Shown here: positions 1 through 8,317 of the stretch, piece by piece
Numbering within the stretch: position 1 is the first letter of the stretch
Layout of the letters: every line of letters starts with the position of its first letter
The notes under the pieces: model-generated
Databases searched by the model: none
Seen by the model: the letters and a program-made list of their open reading frames with translations, nothing else
Told to the model about the DNA's origin: nothing
Program-made: the position numbers and the translations under genes
Origin: an uncultured Parabacteroides sp.
GTDB taxonomy: Bacteria; Bacteroidota; Bacteroidia; Bacteroidales; Tannerellaceae
Reading direction: 5' to 3'
Length of the DNA: 64,000 nt
Assembly (NCBI GenBank): GCA_910577325.1
Contig: CAJTMR010000001.1
Location: 176,384 to 240,383, forward strand

Positions 1-1295
1 ATGATCTCCTCGGCCTTTTCAGGCAGACCGTCTTTCTTTACCAACGGCAATACGGCAAGCTTGATAGGAGCCAATGCTGCGGGCAACTTCAATACGACAC
101 GTGTCTCGCCGTTTTCCAACGTCTCTTCACAGTAAGAACCGGCCATCACACTCAGGAAAACACGGTCTACACCGATAGAGGTTTCGATCACGTACGGAGT
201 GTAGCTTTGGTTCAGCTCGGGATCGAAATACTGGATCTTCTTGCCCGAGAACTTTTCATGCTGCCCCAAGTCGAAGTTCGTACGGCTATGGATACCTTCC
301 ACTTCCTTGAAACCGAACGGCATTTCAAATTCGATATCGGTAGCGGCATTGGCATAGTGAGCAAGCTTTTCGTGATCGTGATAACGGTATTTTTCATCAC
401 CCAACCCCATCGCCTGATGCCATTTCAAACGGGTAGCCTTCCATTGCTTGAACCATTCCATCTCTTCGCCCGGGCGAACGAAAAACTGCATTTCCATCTG
501 TTCGAACTCGCGCATACGGAAAATGAACTGGCGAGCTACGATCTCGTTACGGAAAGCCTTACCGATCTGGGCGATACCGAAAGGTATTTTCATACGGCCG
601 GTCTTCTGTACGTTCAGGAAGTTGACGAAAATACCCTGTGCCGTTTCCGGACGCAAATAGACTTTCATTGCCCCGTCGGCAGTCGATCCCATCTCGGTGG
701 AGAACATCAGGTTGAACTGGCGGACATCGGTCCAGTTGCGGGTTCCAGAGATCGGGCAGACAATTTCGCAGTCCAAAATCAACTGGCGCAAGTCCTCGAA
801 ATTGGAGTCGTTCATATCTTTCGAGAAACGTTCATGGATCTCGTTCCATTTGGCTTGGTATTCAAGCACCCGTCCGTTCGTTGCACGGAACTGGGCTTCG
901 TCGAAAGCATCGCCGAATTTCTTCGCAGCCTTGGCCACTTCCTTATTCATCTTCTCCTCGATCTTGGCCAAGTGATCTTCGATCAGCACATCGGCACGAT
1001 ACCGTTTCTTGGAATCCTTGTTATCGATCAAAGGATCATTGAACGCGTCGACATGGCCGGATGCTTTCCAGATAGTAGGGTGCATAAAGATAGCCGAGTC
1101 GATTCCGACTACATTTTCGTGCAACAGCGTCATGCTGTCCCACCAGTATTTCTTTATGTTATTTTTCAACTCTACGCCATACTGTCCATAATCGTACACC
1201 GCACCCAATCCGTCATAAATTTCTGAAGAGGGGAATACGAATCCGTATTCTTTACAGTGCGAAACTAATTTCTTAAATACATCTTCTTGTGCCAT
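1..1295 (-). CDS. glyS: Glycine--tRNA ligase, single-chain class II (3' end outside window)
   Basis: Charges tRNA-Gly with glycine in the cytoplasm. The minus frame opens at the ATG at 1295 (MAQEDVFKKLVSH) and stays open to the window edge, giving about 431 residues of a family usually near 500, so only the C-terminal anticodon-binding end is missing. Visible class II features are the eukaryote/archaea-like alpha2 N-terminus (YGFVFPSSEIYDG), the motif 2 region RPETAQGIF followed by FRNE and the FRMREFEQMEMQFF block, and the later SIGVDRVF segment. It is transcribed away from lpdA's terminator region. No Shine-Dalgarno is seen, as is usual in Bacteroidota. Recognition is from these family motifs and is near certain. 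Confidence 0.96.
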   Translation of the reverse strand, partial: MAQEDVFKKLVSHCKEYGFVFPSSEIYDGLGAVYDYGQYGVELKNNIKKYWWDSMTLLHENVVGIDSAIFMHPTIWKASGHVDAFNDPLIDNKDSKKRYRADVLIEDHLAKIEEKMNKEVAKAAKKFGDAFDEAQFRATNGRVLEYQAKWNEIHERFSKDMNDSNFEDLRQLILDCEIVCPISGTRNWTDVRQFNLMFSTEMGSTADGAMKVYLRPETAQGIFVNFLNVQKTGRMKIPFGIAQIGKAFRNEIVARQFIFRMREFEQMEMQFFVRPGEEMEWFKQWKATRLKWHQAMGLGDEKYRYHDHEKLAHYANAATDIEFEMPFGFKEVEGIHSRTNFDLGQHEKFSGKKIQYFDPELNQSYTPYVIETSIGVDRVFLSVMAGSYCEETLENGETRVVLKLPAALAPIKLAVLPLVKKDGLPEKAEEI

Positions 1296-1464
1296 AGTAA
1301 TAATTATGCCTATTTATTAAGTTTGCAAAGTAAGTGATTTTTTCTGTAACCTGTAATAAATTCAGTATCTTATAAGATATTTTCAATGAAACACAGGCAA
1401 AAGTGGATGGATTTCTCTGTAAAAAGGAAAGAGGGATGCTTGTTCCAGAAGAGTTTCATGCAAG

Positions 1465-1501
1465 TGAAACAAAAGTTTCCCGCCGATGGAACAAAAGTTT
1501 C
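1465..1501. repeat. Two GAAAC-N4-GTTTC type direct repeats
   Basis: Two near-identical 15-mers lie at 1465-1479 (TGAAACAAAAGTTTC) and 1487-1501 (TGGAACAAAAGTTTC), 22 bp apart, and the first is itself palindromic. They sit in the 246-bp gap between lpdA's stop and the glyS start. They could be part of the lpdA terminator structure or a protein-binding site; the function is unknown. Confidence 0.55.
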
Positions 1502-1532
1502 ATGCCTATGGAACTTTTTTCATCCGGCGGGA
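1478..1532 (-). terminator. Stem-loop downstream of lpdA
   Basis: TCCCGCCG (1478-1485) pairs perfectly with CGGCGGGA (1525-1532), enclosing the second GAAAC repeat. The structure begins nine bases after the lpdA stop codon, so a transcription-end or mRNA-stability role for lpdA is the simplest reading. The loop is long and there is no strong T-run. Confidence 0.5.
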
Positions 1533-1541
1533 GAATAACTA

Positions 1542-2885
1542 TCAGAGCGCTTCTTTAAGGATCTCGCCAACGGTCGGATGCGGGAAGACTATGGCTTTCA
1601 GCTCATCGGCCTTCATTCCTTTTTCAATGGCGATACCGGCGATGACAATCAATTCGGAGGCCGGATTTCCCAAGAGATGGGCGCCGACGATCGTTTCGTC
1701 TTCGTCCAAAATCAACTTGCACACTCCGTTGCCTTGCTCGTTTTCGGCAACAAAACGGCCGGAGAACGCCATCGGTATCTTCTTGACGGTGTAAGGGGTT
1801 CCTTCGGCCTGCAATTCCTCTTCGGTCTTGCCGACACCCGCGATTTCGGGGTTGGTATAGACAACGCCCGGAATGGCTTTATAGCTCATGCTGCGGTTCT
1901 TGCCTAAAATATGGTCAACGGCCACTTCCGCCTCGCTGACAGCCGTATGTGCCAACAAAGAAAAAGCGGTAATATCGCCACAAGCATACACATTCGGAAT
2001 GGAAGTCTGCATGAACTCATTCACCTTGATGCCGTTGCGGAAAGGTTCGGGAGCCAACGTTTCCAAGCCGAACCCTTTGGTCACGGGACGGCGGCCTACA
2101 CTCAACAGGACTTTTTCGCCCCGGACAACGAACGTCTCGCCATCCTTCCCGACCGTCACATCGCCACCGTTCACTGCCGTCACCTTATGTCCCAAATAGA
2201 ACCTGACGCCCCGTTTGGCATATTCGGCCTGCAACATATCGGACAGTTCCTTGTCCATCGGCCCGAGTATCTTGTCCTGCATCTCGACCACATGCACTTC
2301 CGTTCCCATGCTGTTGAAGAAAGCGGCGAACTCCATGCCGATCACACCGCCACCGATGATCACCAACGAAGCCGGGAGTTCTTTGGACTGCAACGCTTCG
2401 CGGCTTGTCCAGTATTCCGTCTCCGCCAACCCCGGAATGGGAGGTATGACGGTCTCCGAACCGGTGCAAATAAGCAGGTTGGCCGCTTCATAAACCGCTT
2501 CGCCCGAGGCAATAGTGATCGTTCCGTCGGCTGCCCGGCCTTTGATCTCGGCTTCGCCGCCCACCACTTCCACACCGTTCTCCTTCATCTTCATACGGAT
2601 GCCGGCTGTCAGTTTCTTTACGACTTTATTCTTACGGGCGATGATCTTCGGGAAATCGAAAGCAGCATTCTCCGCACTTACCGCATATTTGGGAGCGTGT
2701 TTGACCGTATCATACACCTTCGCCGAATAAAGCAAAGTCTTTGTCGGCACGCATCCTTCGTTCAGGCATACACCGCCTAACGCGTTCTTCTCAAAAAGCA
2801 CGGTGGACAAGCCACCCGCAGCCGCCTTTTCAGCAGCCGTATAACCGGCAGGACCGCCCCCGATTATGGCAACATCGTATTTCAT
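1542..2885 (-). CDS. lpdA: Dihydrolipoyl dehydrogenase (E3)
   Basis: FAD flavoenzyme that reoxidises the dihydrolipoyl groups of 2-oxoacid dehydrogenase complexes or the glycine cleavage system, using NAD+. It has 447 residues. The N-terminal FAD motif GGGPAG is at about 9-14, the redox disulfide is C40-LNEG-C45, the NAD-binding motif IIGGGVIGMEFAAF is at about residue 176, and the C-terminal dimerisation domain carries the His-Glu dyad H436-PTVG-E441. All catalytic features are intact. The length is slightly below the usual 460-475. No E1 or E2 gene is next to it, so the partner complex cannot be told from context. Convergence with glyS does not apply: both are on the minus strand, lpdA upstream. 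Confidence 0.95.
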   Translation of the reverse strand: MKYDVAIIGGGPAGYTAAEKAAAGGLSTVLFEKNALGGVCLNEGCVPTKTLLYSAKVYDTVKHAPKYAVSAENAAFDFPKIIARKNKVVKKLTAGIRMKMKENGVEVVGGEAEIKGRAADGTITIASGEAVYEAANLLICTGSETVIPPIPGLAETEYWTSREALQSKELPASLVIIGGGVIGMEFAAFFNSMGTEVHVVEMQDKILGPMDKELSDMLQAEYAKRGVRFYLGHKVTAVNGGDVTVGKDGETFVVRGEKVLLSVGRRPVTKGFGLETLAPEPFRNGIKVNEFMQTSIPNVYACGDITAFSLLAHTAVSEAEVAVDHILGKNRSMSYKAIPGVVYTNPEIAGVGKTEEELQAEGTPYTVKKIPMAFSGRFVAENEQGNGVCKLILDEDETIVGAHLLGNPASELIVIAGIAIEKGMKADELKAIVFPHPTVGEILKEAL

Positions 2886-2895
2886 GTTCTCAGAT

Positions 2896-3030
2896 TTAAT
2901 TAAGTTTTATATTGGGATTTATTTGTTGTAATATCGAGATAAATTCATCCTTGTCAGCCGGATAAAAAGAGGAAATCCAAAAGATGTATATGTGCCAATC
3001 CTTTTGGTTTTTCCGAATCTGTGCTTTCAT
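2896..3030 (-). pseudogene. 44-residue ORF, C-terminal fragment of a YyaB-like PH-domain protein
   Basis: An ATG at 3030 opens a 44-codon frame ending at 2896, between lpdA and the intact PH-domain gene. Its last 20 or so residues (PADKDEFISILQQINPNIKLN read in part) closely parallel the C-terminus of the neighbour at 3042-3461 (PVNKQDFVKLLRKHNPKIQ): same spacing, same Phe, Leu and NP(N/K)I positions. I infer a tandem duplication in which only the last part of one copy survives. It could still be translated as a small protein. Confidence 0.5.
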
Positions 3031-3041
3031 GGTAATCTAAT

Positions 3042-3461
3042 TTAAATAACCGGCTCCTTGACTTGTATCTTTGGATTATGCTTTCGCAACAACTTCACGA
3101 AATCTTGCTTGTTGACCGGTGAGACCAGAAGCCATTGCATATTCCCTTTATAAATGATCAGCCTGTCTAATGATAAAGCGTAACTCGAAACCGGCATTAC
3201 CGTCACTTCCACTGCGCTGATTTCCGAAATAGGAATCCGCTTCTCCGGAAAGATGCTGCAATGGGCTATCAGGTAGCCATCTGCCGTTATTTTATACCAA
3301 GTCGACAGCAACATGTGCACGCACTCCAGCGTAAACAGCAATAGCATGATCATCGTCACGGGAGACTTTCCCCCCACAAATGCAGCAATGGTGCTTGCCG
3401 CCATCACAATCAGTATAAAATGATACCACCAACCGACTTTTGATTTAAAGACTCTGTCCAT
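3042..3461 (-). CDS. Membrane protein with YyaB-like PH domain (bPH_4 type)
   Basis: 139 residues. Two hydrophobic segments near the N-terminus (about 12-30 and 35-53) form a membrane hairpin, followed by a small beta-rich domain with the pattern YKITADGYLIAHC ... RIPISEISAVE ... SPVNKQDFVKLLRKHNPKI. This arrangement is that of the bacterial PH-like family PF06713. The molecular role of this family is not established; the domain is expected on the cytoplasmic side. A fragment of a paralogue lies just downstream (2896-3030), which suggests local duplication. Confidence 0.75.
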   Translation of the reverse strand: MDRVFKSKVGWWYHFILIVMAASTIAAFVGGKSPVTMIMLLLFTLECVHMLLSTWYKITADGYLIAHCSIFPEKRIPISEISAVEVTVMPVSSYALSLDRLIIYKGNMQWLLVSPVNKQDFVKLLRKHNPKIQVKEPVI

Positions 3462-3490
3462 ATCCTGAATTTTGCCGCAAGATAATCATT

Positions 3491-3679
3491 TTATCTCAAA
3501 CCATCGGGCAAAAAATCAAAAGGCGATCCATTTCCCCTTAAATGGCGGTATTCCATCTCGCGGATCGGAAACAGATAGCCGGCTTTAGCCATGATGGAGA
3601 AGTCGAACACAGCTTGCGGTTGCACGTATAATATCGGGGGCTCATTTAAACCTATCTGGAATAAAGCTCTTTCTGGCAG
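3491..3679 (-). pseudogene. Possible coding remnant, 62 codons, no start
   Basis: A minus frame runs open for 62 codons between an in-frame TGA at 3680-3682 and a TAA at 3491-3493, ending ...FDFLPDGLR. Its composition (IGLNEPPILYVQPQAVFDF, MAKAGYLFPIREMEY) reads like real protein, while the 84-codon ORF upstream ends inside it in another frame. Two explanations are possible: the tail of a gene broken by a frameshift near 3680, or a short ORF starting at an internal ATG (MAKAGYLF). I do not recognise the family. Confidence 0.35.
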
Positions 3680-3906
3680 TCATACGACCAAAACGGGTAT
3701 CTCCACCACAAATTACCCCGCTTGCTTTTTATTCCTTTCGCTTCCAAGCGCAACTTGTCTATCCAAGGTCTGTAGATAAAAATATAGGCTCCTAACATCA
3801 ATACACCGATATTCCCTTCTACATAAAACATCAACGCAGCCGGAACCAAAATCCCGGCCACGCAAAGTAAAAGATACAAAAACATATTTTTCATTCTAAA
3901 ATTCAT
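3652..3906 (-). CDS. Small hypothetical membrane protein
   Basis: 84 residues; an internal ATG at residue 5 (MKNMFLYLLL) is an equally good start. Two hydrophobic segments (about 7-27 and 33-47) are followed by a basic tail rich in Trp and Lys (RPWIDKLRLEAKGIKSKRG). It is not a family I can name. Its 3' end overlaps the unexplained frame at 3491-3679, so the annotated stop may be the product of a frameshift. Confidence 0.5.
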   Translation of the reverse strand: MNFRMKNMFLYLLLCVAGILVPAALMFYVEGNIGVLMLGAYIFIYRPWIDKLRLEAKGIKSKRGNLWWRYPFWSYDCQKELYSR

Positions 3907-3961
3907 TTATATGATGAATATCCAAAAATATCACACGCTCTTATCTGTTTGATATATCGGA

Positions 3962-4561
3962 TTATAGGGGAATATCTACATAATCAGCGTTATAATCCAA
4001 AAATATAACTCCAGACCAATCTCCCCTAACAACCAATTCCTCCCCATGTTCCACCCCTTTAAGATGCACCTTATAAGATGTGAATATCTCTTTAAAAGTA
4101 ACACTCGGATAAATTATCAATTTATGTCCCGGTTGTATCTGTAAGATTTTGGATGATTCGATTAAAGGTTTTTTCTTTTGTTCTTTTTCAGAATAAAGCC
4201 ATTTCGTTCCATCATCATATACAAAACGATCTCCCACCACATCAATAGGAGTTTTTACAAATAACAGGCTGTCAATATAACTGAACGCGCAAACATTAGC
4301 ACTCCAGAAATTAGAACTCTCTTTAAAATAATCTCCCGGATTGTCTATATAAGTTTGCTCCACAGAAGTATTATTCTCGATCACGATCTCCGGATATTCC
4401 TTTATTGTACGTTTCATATATGTGTTCTCATCGAAAACATATTCCACCCTTTCATAAGAAAATGCAGTAGAGGTTTGCTGCTCCTCTTCACGGTCCACTA
4501 TATCCGGCTGACAAGAGCCAAACCAAAATACTATCTGACACAAATAAATGTATTTTCGCAT
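3962..4561 (-). CDS. Putative lipoprotein of unknown function
   Basis: 199 residues beginning with a short basic and hydrophobic signal and a lipobox-like FGSC at about residues 14-17, so it is probably lipidated and envelope-located. The rest is a soluble, beta-rich sequence with no family I recognise; it ends DWSGVIFLDYNADYVDIPL. It is the third and last gene of a co-directional group: DUF3244 protein (5951-6301), aerolysin-like lipoprotein (4659-5933), then this one after a 97-bp gap. An accessory or partner role to the aerolysin-like protein is inferred from position only. Confidence 0.65.
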   Translation of the reverse strand: MRKYIYLCQIVFWFGSCQPDIVDREEEQQTSTAFSYERVEYVFDENTYMKRTIKEYPEIVIENNTSVEQTYIDNPGDYFKESSNFWSANVCAFSYIDSLLFVKTPIDVVGDRFVYDDGTKWLYSEKEQKKKPLIESSKILQIQPGHKLIIYPSVTFKEIFTSYKVHLKGVEHGEELVVRGDWSGVIFLDYNADYVDIPL

Positions 4562-4658
4562 GTCCTATCTCTATAAAAAAGATGGCATTACAAATAAGTA
4601 TATAGCAATTTAAATCTACTCTATCTACCAACTTATAATGTCATCTTATTGATTAATA

Positions 4659-5933
4659 TTAATTGATACCTGTTGGAACAGTTGGTATTTTATCTAATAA
4701 TTTCGTTCGTCCTGTAAGTTTTCCTGTCCTTAAATCATATTCTTCAAGTTTTACCCGAATATTACTGCAATCAACATTTTCCCATACACCCTCTTCCCAA
4801 ATGTCATATCCAGTATTTATTCCATGCATTTTGGCTCTGTAATTAATACGTGCTTCTTTCATAGTAATTATTATTGAAACTTTAATTTTTGTATATGGGG
4901 CTATAACGAGAGGGAAGTTATACTCTCTCTCATCATTTTTCGTTTCAGACTCACCATAGGTCCACTCATTATTTCCACCGACTGATGTTTCAATACGACC
5001 TGATGCAAAAAAAGCACCTACTTTAACAGAAGTACTTACATTATAAGTCAATGCTGTTTTTCTATTAAAAGAAGATGTTCTTTGTGCCTTCCTGACAATT
5101 TTTGTAGACATTTGCTGTTGTAAGCTACTATTATTTTCATACTCTTCTTCAATAATATCATCAGGCTTATTGATTATTTCACTTTGTGCATACTGGCTCT
5201 GTAGTAATTCTGTAATAACAAATTCATCACACGGTCTTATTTCAAATTCTTGCGTTTTCAATTTATTATATTTCGAAAAATTTAAATTCCCATTATTTGT
5301 ATTAACACCTAATGCCAAATTATACACATCCATCCACCCACCAGAACCTTGCTCCAGCAAATCTTCATTATATAATACAAATGATCTATTATCTGAATTT
5401 CCTCTTTTTATATCCCAAGTAGCTCCTGTAGTATTTGTACTACTTTTCACATATAAAACAGGAACCTCTGGATTGCTTGAATATGTTCCAGAAGACAATA
5501 AACACTCTGGCTCTTTCTGAGGTGTAAAATAAAATAATCCGGTCAATGGCATAGTTTTTAAAAAGAATTTCTGATTTGATAAACCATCCTTATCTTTTTC
5601 TTCATTTTCTAATTTGCATTCAAGATTCTTTCCTTTAAACGTTAAAAACCGCTTTTCAAAAGGATTTTGCTTGATTACAAGTTTTACAGGCATATCTTTT
5701 ATACCATCAAGTCCCATATCGTCATCATAGGAATAAGTTCTGATTTTTGGAGTCTTTTTCATTCCTATATTACCTACTATTTCTACGATAGAATCATTCT
5801 TCATATCAGCACAAATATCTTCTCTAATATCTAAAAAATTGTCGTTATTTTCTGTCAACATATCGACTTCATTTGTGCATGAGATAGTAAAAAAAGACAT
5901 ACATAATGCTGTACCTAATACTATTTTCTTCAT
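4659..5933 (-). CDS. Lipoprotein with aerolysin/ETX-MTX2-like pore-forming domain
   Basis: 424 residues with a signal peptide and lipobox (SFFTISC, Cys about 19). The middle is a beta-rich domain. The last 140 residues show the aerolysin-family stem pattern: a Ser/Thr-rich alternating strand (RKTALTYNVSTSVKVG), the insertion-loop-like FFASGRIETSVGG, then the NEWTYGESETKND strand and a PLVIAPYTKIKVSIIITM strand that matches the V-P/A-P-x-T-K-V pattern of ETX/MTX2 proteins. In that family (PF03318, epsilon toxin and mosquitocidal toxin) monomers assemble into a beta-barrel pore. A lipid anchor on such a domain is unusual. The gene is visibly AT-rich compared with the sus and efflux genes, hinting at transfer. 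The domain call is from pattern, not a search. Confidence 0.7.
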   Translation of the reverse strand: MKKIVLGTALCMSFFTISCTNEVDMLTENNDNFLDIREDICADMKNDSIVEIVGNIGMKKTPKIRTYSYDDDMGLDGIKDMPVKLVIKQNPFEKRFLTFKGKNLECKLENEEKDKDGLSNQKFFLKTMPLTGLFYFTPQKEPECLLSSGTYSSNPEVPVLYVKSSTNTTGATWDIKRGNSDNRSFVLYNEDLLEQGSGGWMDVYNLALGVNTNNGNLNFSKYNKLKTQEFEIRPCDEFVITELLQSQYAQSEIINKPDDIIEEEYENNSSLQQQMSTKIVRKAQRTSSFNRKTALTYNVSTSVKVGAFFASGRIETSVGGNNEWTYGESETKNDEREYNFPLVIAPYTKIKVSIIITMKEARINYRAKMHGINTGYDIWEEGVWENVDCSNIRVKLEEYDLRTGKLTGRTKLLDKIPTVPTGIN

Positions 5934-5950
5934 TTCAATACAACTTTTAA

Positions 5951-6301
5951 TTAAATTTTACCATAAACTAAATTATCTCCGTCTGTAATAACAATGGAGC
6001 TTCCTTCTTTTATCTCCTCTTTCAAAGAAATGAGAATTGAAGGTTGTGTTACCACTGATTGTTCATAAACTACTTCTCCTTCCGAATTTGTCACAGTCAC
6101 TTGAACGGTTCCTAAATTAGTAGAGAACTCCAACAACAAGTCTTTGTTGTTGTCTTCAAGCCATGCTTGGATGGGCAATAAAGGGATAACAGACTTTGGT
6201 CCTTTATCATTCCCTTGTAAGTAAATTCGTTTCTTAGCGAAGCAAGGAAACGAAAGTAATGCTATTAATAGCAAGCATCCGATTTTTCTTAAATAGATCA
6301 T
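5951..6301 (-). CDS. DUF3244 domain-containing secreted protein
   Basis: 116 residues: a signal peptide (to about AKK, residue 24), then a single immunoglobulin-like beta domain of the DUF3244 type, recognisable from LLLEFSTNLGTVQVTVTNSEG, the VVYEQSVV strand and the C-terminal GSSIVITDGDNLVYG. The family is common in Bacteroidales and of unknown function; it usually sits beside TPR/HTH regulators, as here. It is first of three genes, with 17 bp to the aerolysin-like gene, so the two are almost certainly co-transcribed. Confidence 0.8.
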   Translation of the reverse strand: MIYLRKIGCLLLIALLSFPCFAKKRIYLQGNDKGPKSVIPLLPIQAWLEDNNKDLLLEFSTNLGTVQVTVTNSEGEVVYEQSVVTQPSILISLKEEIKEGSSIVITDGDNLVYGKI

Positions 6302-6373
6302 AATCTTTTATTTTGTTGTTTTTGTGTTTTCGGATGTAAACATAGAAGATACCAGAAAATATGGCAAATCGGG

Positions 6374-6402
6374 ATATGGACAATATCCATTCTATATGGA
6401 CA
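6374..6402. repeat. Direct repeat ATATGGACA, 20-bp spacing
   Basis: ATATGGACA occurs at 6374-6382 and 6394-6402, each followed by an ATCC-type end, about 75-100 bp upstream of the DUF3244 start. The two half-sites are about two helical turns apart, as expected of an activator operator. The TPR/HTH protein encoded just upstream is the obvious candidate to bind it; this is inference. Confidence 0.4.
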
Positions 6403-6584
6403 GAACTATCCTATAAAAGATTATATACCTTAATAACAATCTGATTATAAACAATATACATTTATGTCATAAAATCATGTAGACCATTCAAAAGTTGTTC
6501 TAACGTTTTGGAAATATCTATTAGTCAATGTTTTACAGATCTGTCCCACACGAATTGTCCCTATTTTTACAATAAATTATATGT

Positions 6585-8258
6585 CTACCATCCCGCCTGG
6601 ATAATCATCTCGTTGATATCGCACCCTTTTTGGTCTGGACAAAGTTTTCTTCGGGTACGGCTTCGAAACTTATTGACAGAATCGGGACTGACACCTAAAA
6701 GAATTGCTTCTTCGCTTAAACGCAGTTTAAAAAAGCTAAGATAACAGATCTTAGTTTCTGTTTTTGTCAGTCCCAATGTGTTTTCTTTCATAAAGAAACT
6801 GACATTCGGAAAAAGAGAATCAATCAGATGGAATAAATTTTTCCATTCCTCATTGTCCAATTTTTGTTCAGTGCCGGATTCCGTTATTCGGCATTGTTCT
6901 TTTATTGCTTTATATAAAGATGATTTTTTCAATTTTTCAAATTTTAATGCAATAATTTCTTTCTTATATCCGCTTGTATCTTCATGCGCAACAGCTTTTC
7001 TTTCCATCTCTTCCATAAGTTTCTGAAGGTGGTCTTCCCATTCTGTTTCCTGTTCTTTATGGCGTTTCTTTTCAGCTTCCAAATACTGCTGTTGTCGATT
7101 TATTTCAAGAAGCCTTTTTCGATCTCGTATCTGATGCCATACAATCAATAACAGGCCAATAATTATTGCGAAAGCAAACACCAACCGTTTTTCTGCAATT
7201 AATTCATTATTCTCTCGGGCAAAAGCAACTAAATTATGCCGTTTCTCTGCATCAATGATATCTACCTGTTTCTGTTCATTATATAAAGAATCTTTCTTTT
7301 CCCGATATTGTTCCAAATAAGAAAGAGCTTTTTCTACATCGCCAGCTTCCTTTTCGATTAAATAGCCCAAATAATATCGATCCATTAACGTATAAGAATT
7401 GAAAGTAGGAGCTGTTACTTTTGCTAAATAATACCGAGCCGAATCAAGAATGCTTTCATTATAATAAAGTGTTGCTAAAGACAAATAAGTCGGAGCTTGA
7501 TCTACCGCATCCAAATCCAAAGATTTAAAAAAGCCAGCTTTTGATTTTTCCATATCGCCCATTAAATCGTAAATATTCCCCATTCCGTTTGCAATCGAAG
7601 CCATCCCAACCGAATCGTTCATTGCTGTAACAATCGAATCCGCTTTCAACATCAAGTCCAGTGCCAACGACAAAGAATCATCGAATACCCATGTCCGACT
7701 GACATCCCGCAGCGCAAACGCATAACTCCGTTCATTCTCCACCAGTTTAAAAAACTCCGCAGCTTCCTCAAATTTCCTCCGTTCTTCACTCCTTTGCCCT
7801 GTGTAGGTGTACAAGTCAGCCGTATAGCTGCAAATATATCCGGCTACATTGTATAAATATTTCTTTTTCGCCAACTCCAAGGCATCCGAATAGGCTTTCG
7901 TTGCCGGGATAAACAATTTGTCTTCCACATACGAACGCCCCAAGTAGAGCCCGATCCACGCCTGCTGTTCGGTCGAGCCATGACGTTTGTACCAAGCCAA
8001 CGCCCGGTCAAGTTGTTCGGTATAGGCCATATCGTTATACGTCTTGTCGGCCGCCCGGCAATACAACATGCACCAACGGGCGAACTGCCGTTCGTTCAGT
8101 TTGTCCGGCAAGTCGATCTTAGCCAATATCGCGTATGCGCTGTCCGGATCGGATGTCAACAGCGTTTCCGCCAAGTCCATCCGCTCCGCGGCTTCGGGAT
8201 CTGTTTTGCAGGAGAAAAAGAGAACAGACAAGAAAACATACAAGCATATATTTTTCAT
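6585..8258 (-). CDS. TPR membrane regulator with C-terminal LuxR-like HTH
   Basis: 558 residues from the ATG at 8258 (MKNICLYVFLSVLFFSC), chosen because it gives a clean lipoprotein-like signal; the open frame extends upstream to 8321 but those codons lack signal character. An ATG at 8264 is an alternative. The N-terminal half is a run of TPR helices, expected outside the cytoplasmic membrane. A single membrane segment (LVFAFAIIIGLLLIVW, about 355-375) is followed by a charged coiled coil and a C-terminal helix-turn-helix (LTKTETKICYLSFFKLRLSEEAILL then SVNKFRSRTRRKL). Such proteins sense an envelope signal and act on DNA directly. It lies directly upstream of the DUF3244/aerolysin-like operon on the same strand, with a 283-bp gap holding a direct repeat. 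Confidence 0.8.
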   Translation of the reverse strand: MKNICLYVFLSVLFFSCKTDPEAAERMDLAETLLTSDPDSAYAILAKIDLPDKLNERQFARWCMLYCRAADKTYNDMAYTEQLDRALAWYKRHGSTEQQAWIGLYLGRSYVEDKLFIPATKAYSDALELAKKKYLYNVAGYICSYTADLYTYTGQRSEERRKFEEAAEFFKLVENERSYAFALRDVSRTWVFDDSLSLALDLMLKADSIVTAMNDSVGMASIANGMGNIYDLMGDMEKSKAGFFKSLDLDAVDQAPTYLSLATLYYNESILDSARYYLAKVTAPTFNSYTLMDRYYLGYLIEKEAGDVEKALSYLEQYREKKDSLYNEQKQVDIIDAEKRHNLVAFARENNELIAEKRLVFAFAIIIGLLLIVWHQIRDRKRLLEINRQQQYLEAEKKRHKEQETEWEDHLQKLMEEMERKAVAHEDTSGYKKEIIALKFEKLKKSSLYKAIKEQCRITESGTEQKLDNEEWKNLFHLIDSLFPNVSFFMKENTLGLTKTETKICYLSFFKLRLSEEAILLGVSPDSVNKFRSRTRRKLCPDQKGCDINEMIIQAGW

Positions 8259-8317
8259 ACACATGGGGAAACTTTCTATTTCGCGTCTAAAGATAGGCAA
8301 AAAACAGGACAACCGCA

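Noticed and set aside
207..1226. Long plus-strand frame over the glycyl-tRNA synthetase gene
   Set aside because: Antisense shadow of glyS; no signal or family motifs, while the minus frame has all class II synthetase motifs.
1911..2780. 289-codon plus frame opposite lpdA
   Set aside because: His/Arg-rich shadow of a certain dihydrolipoyl dehydrogenase gene.
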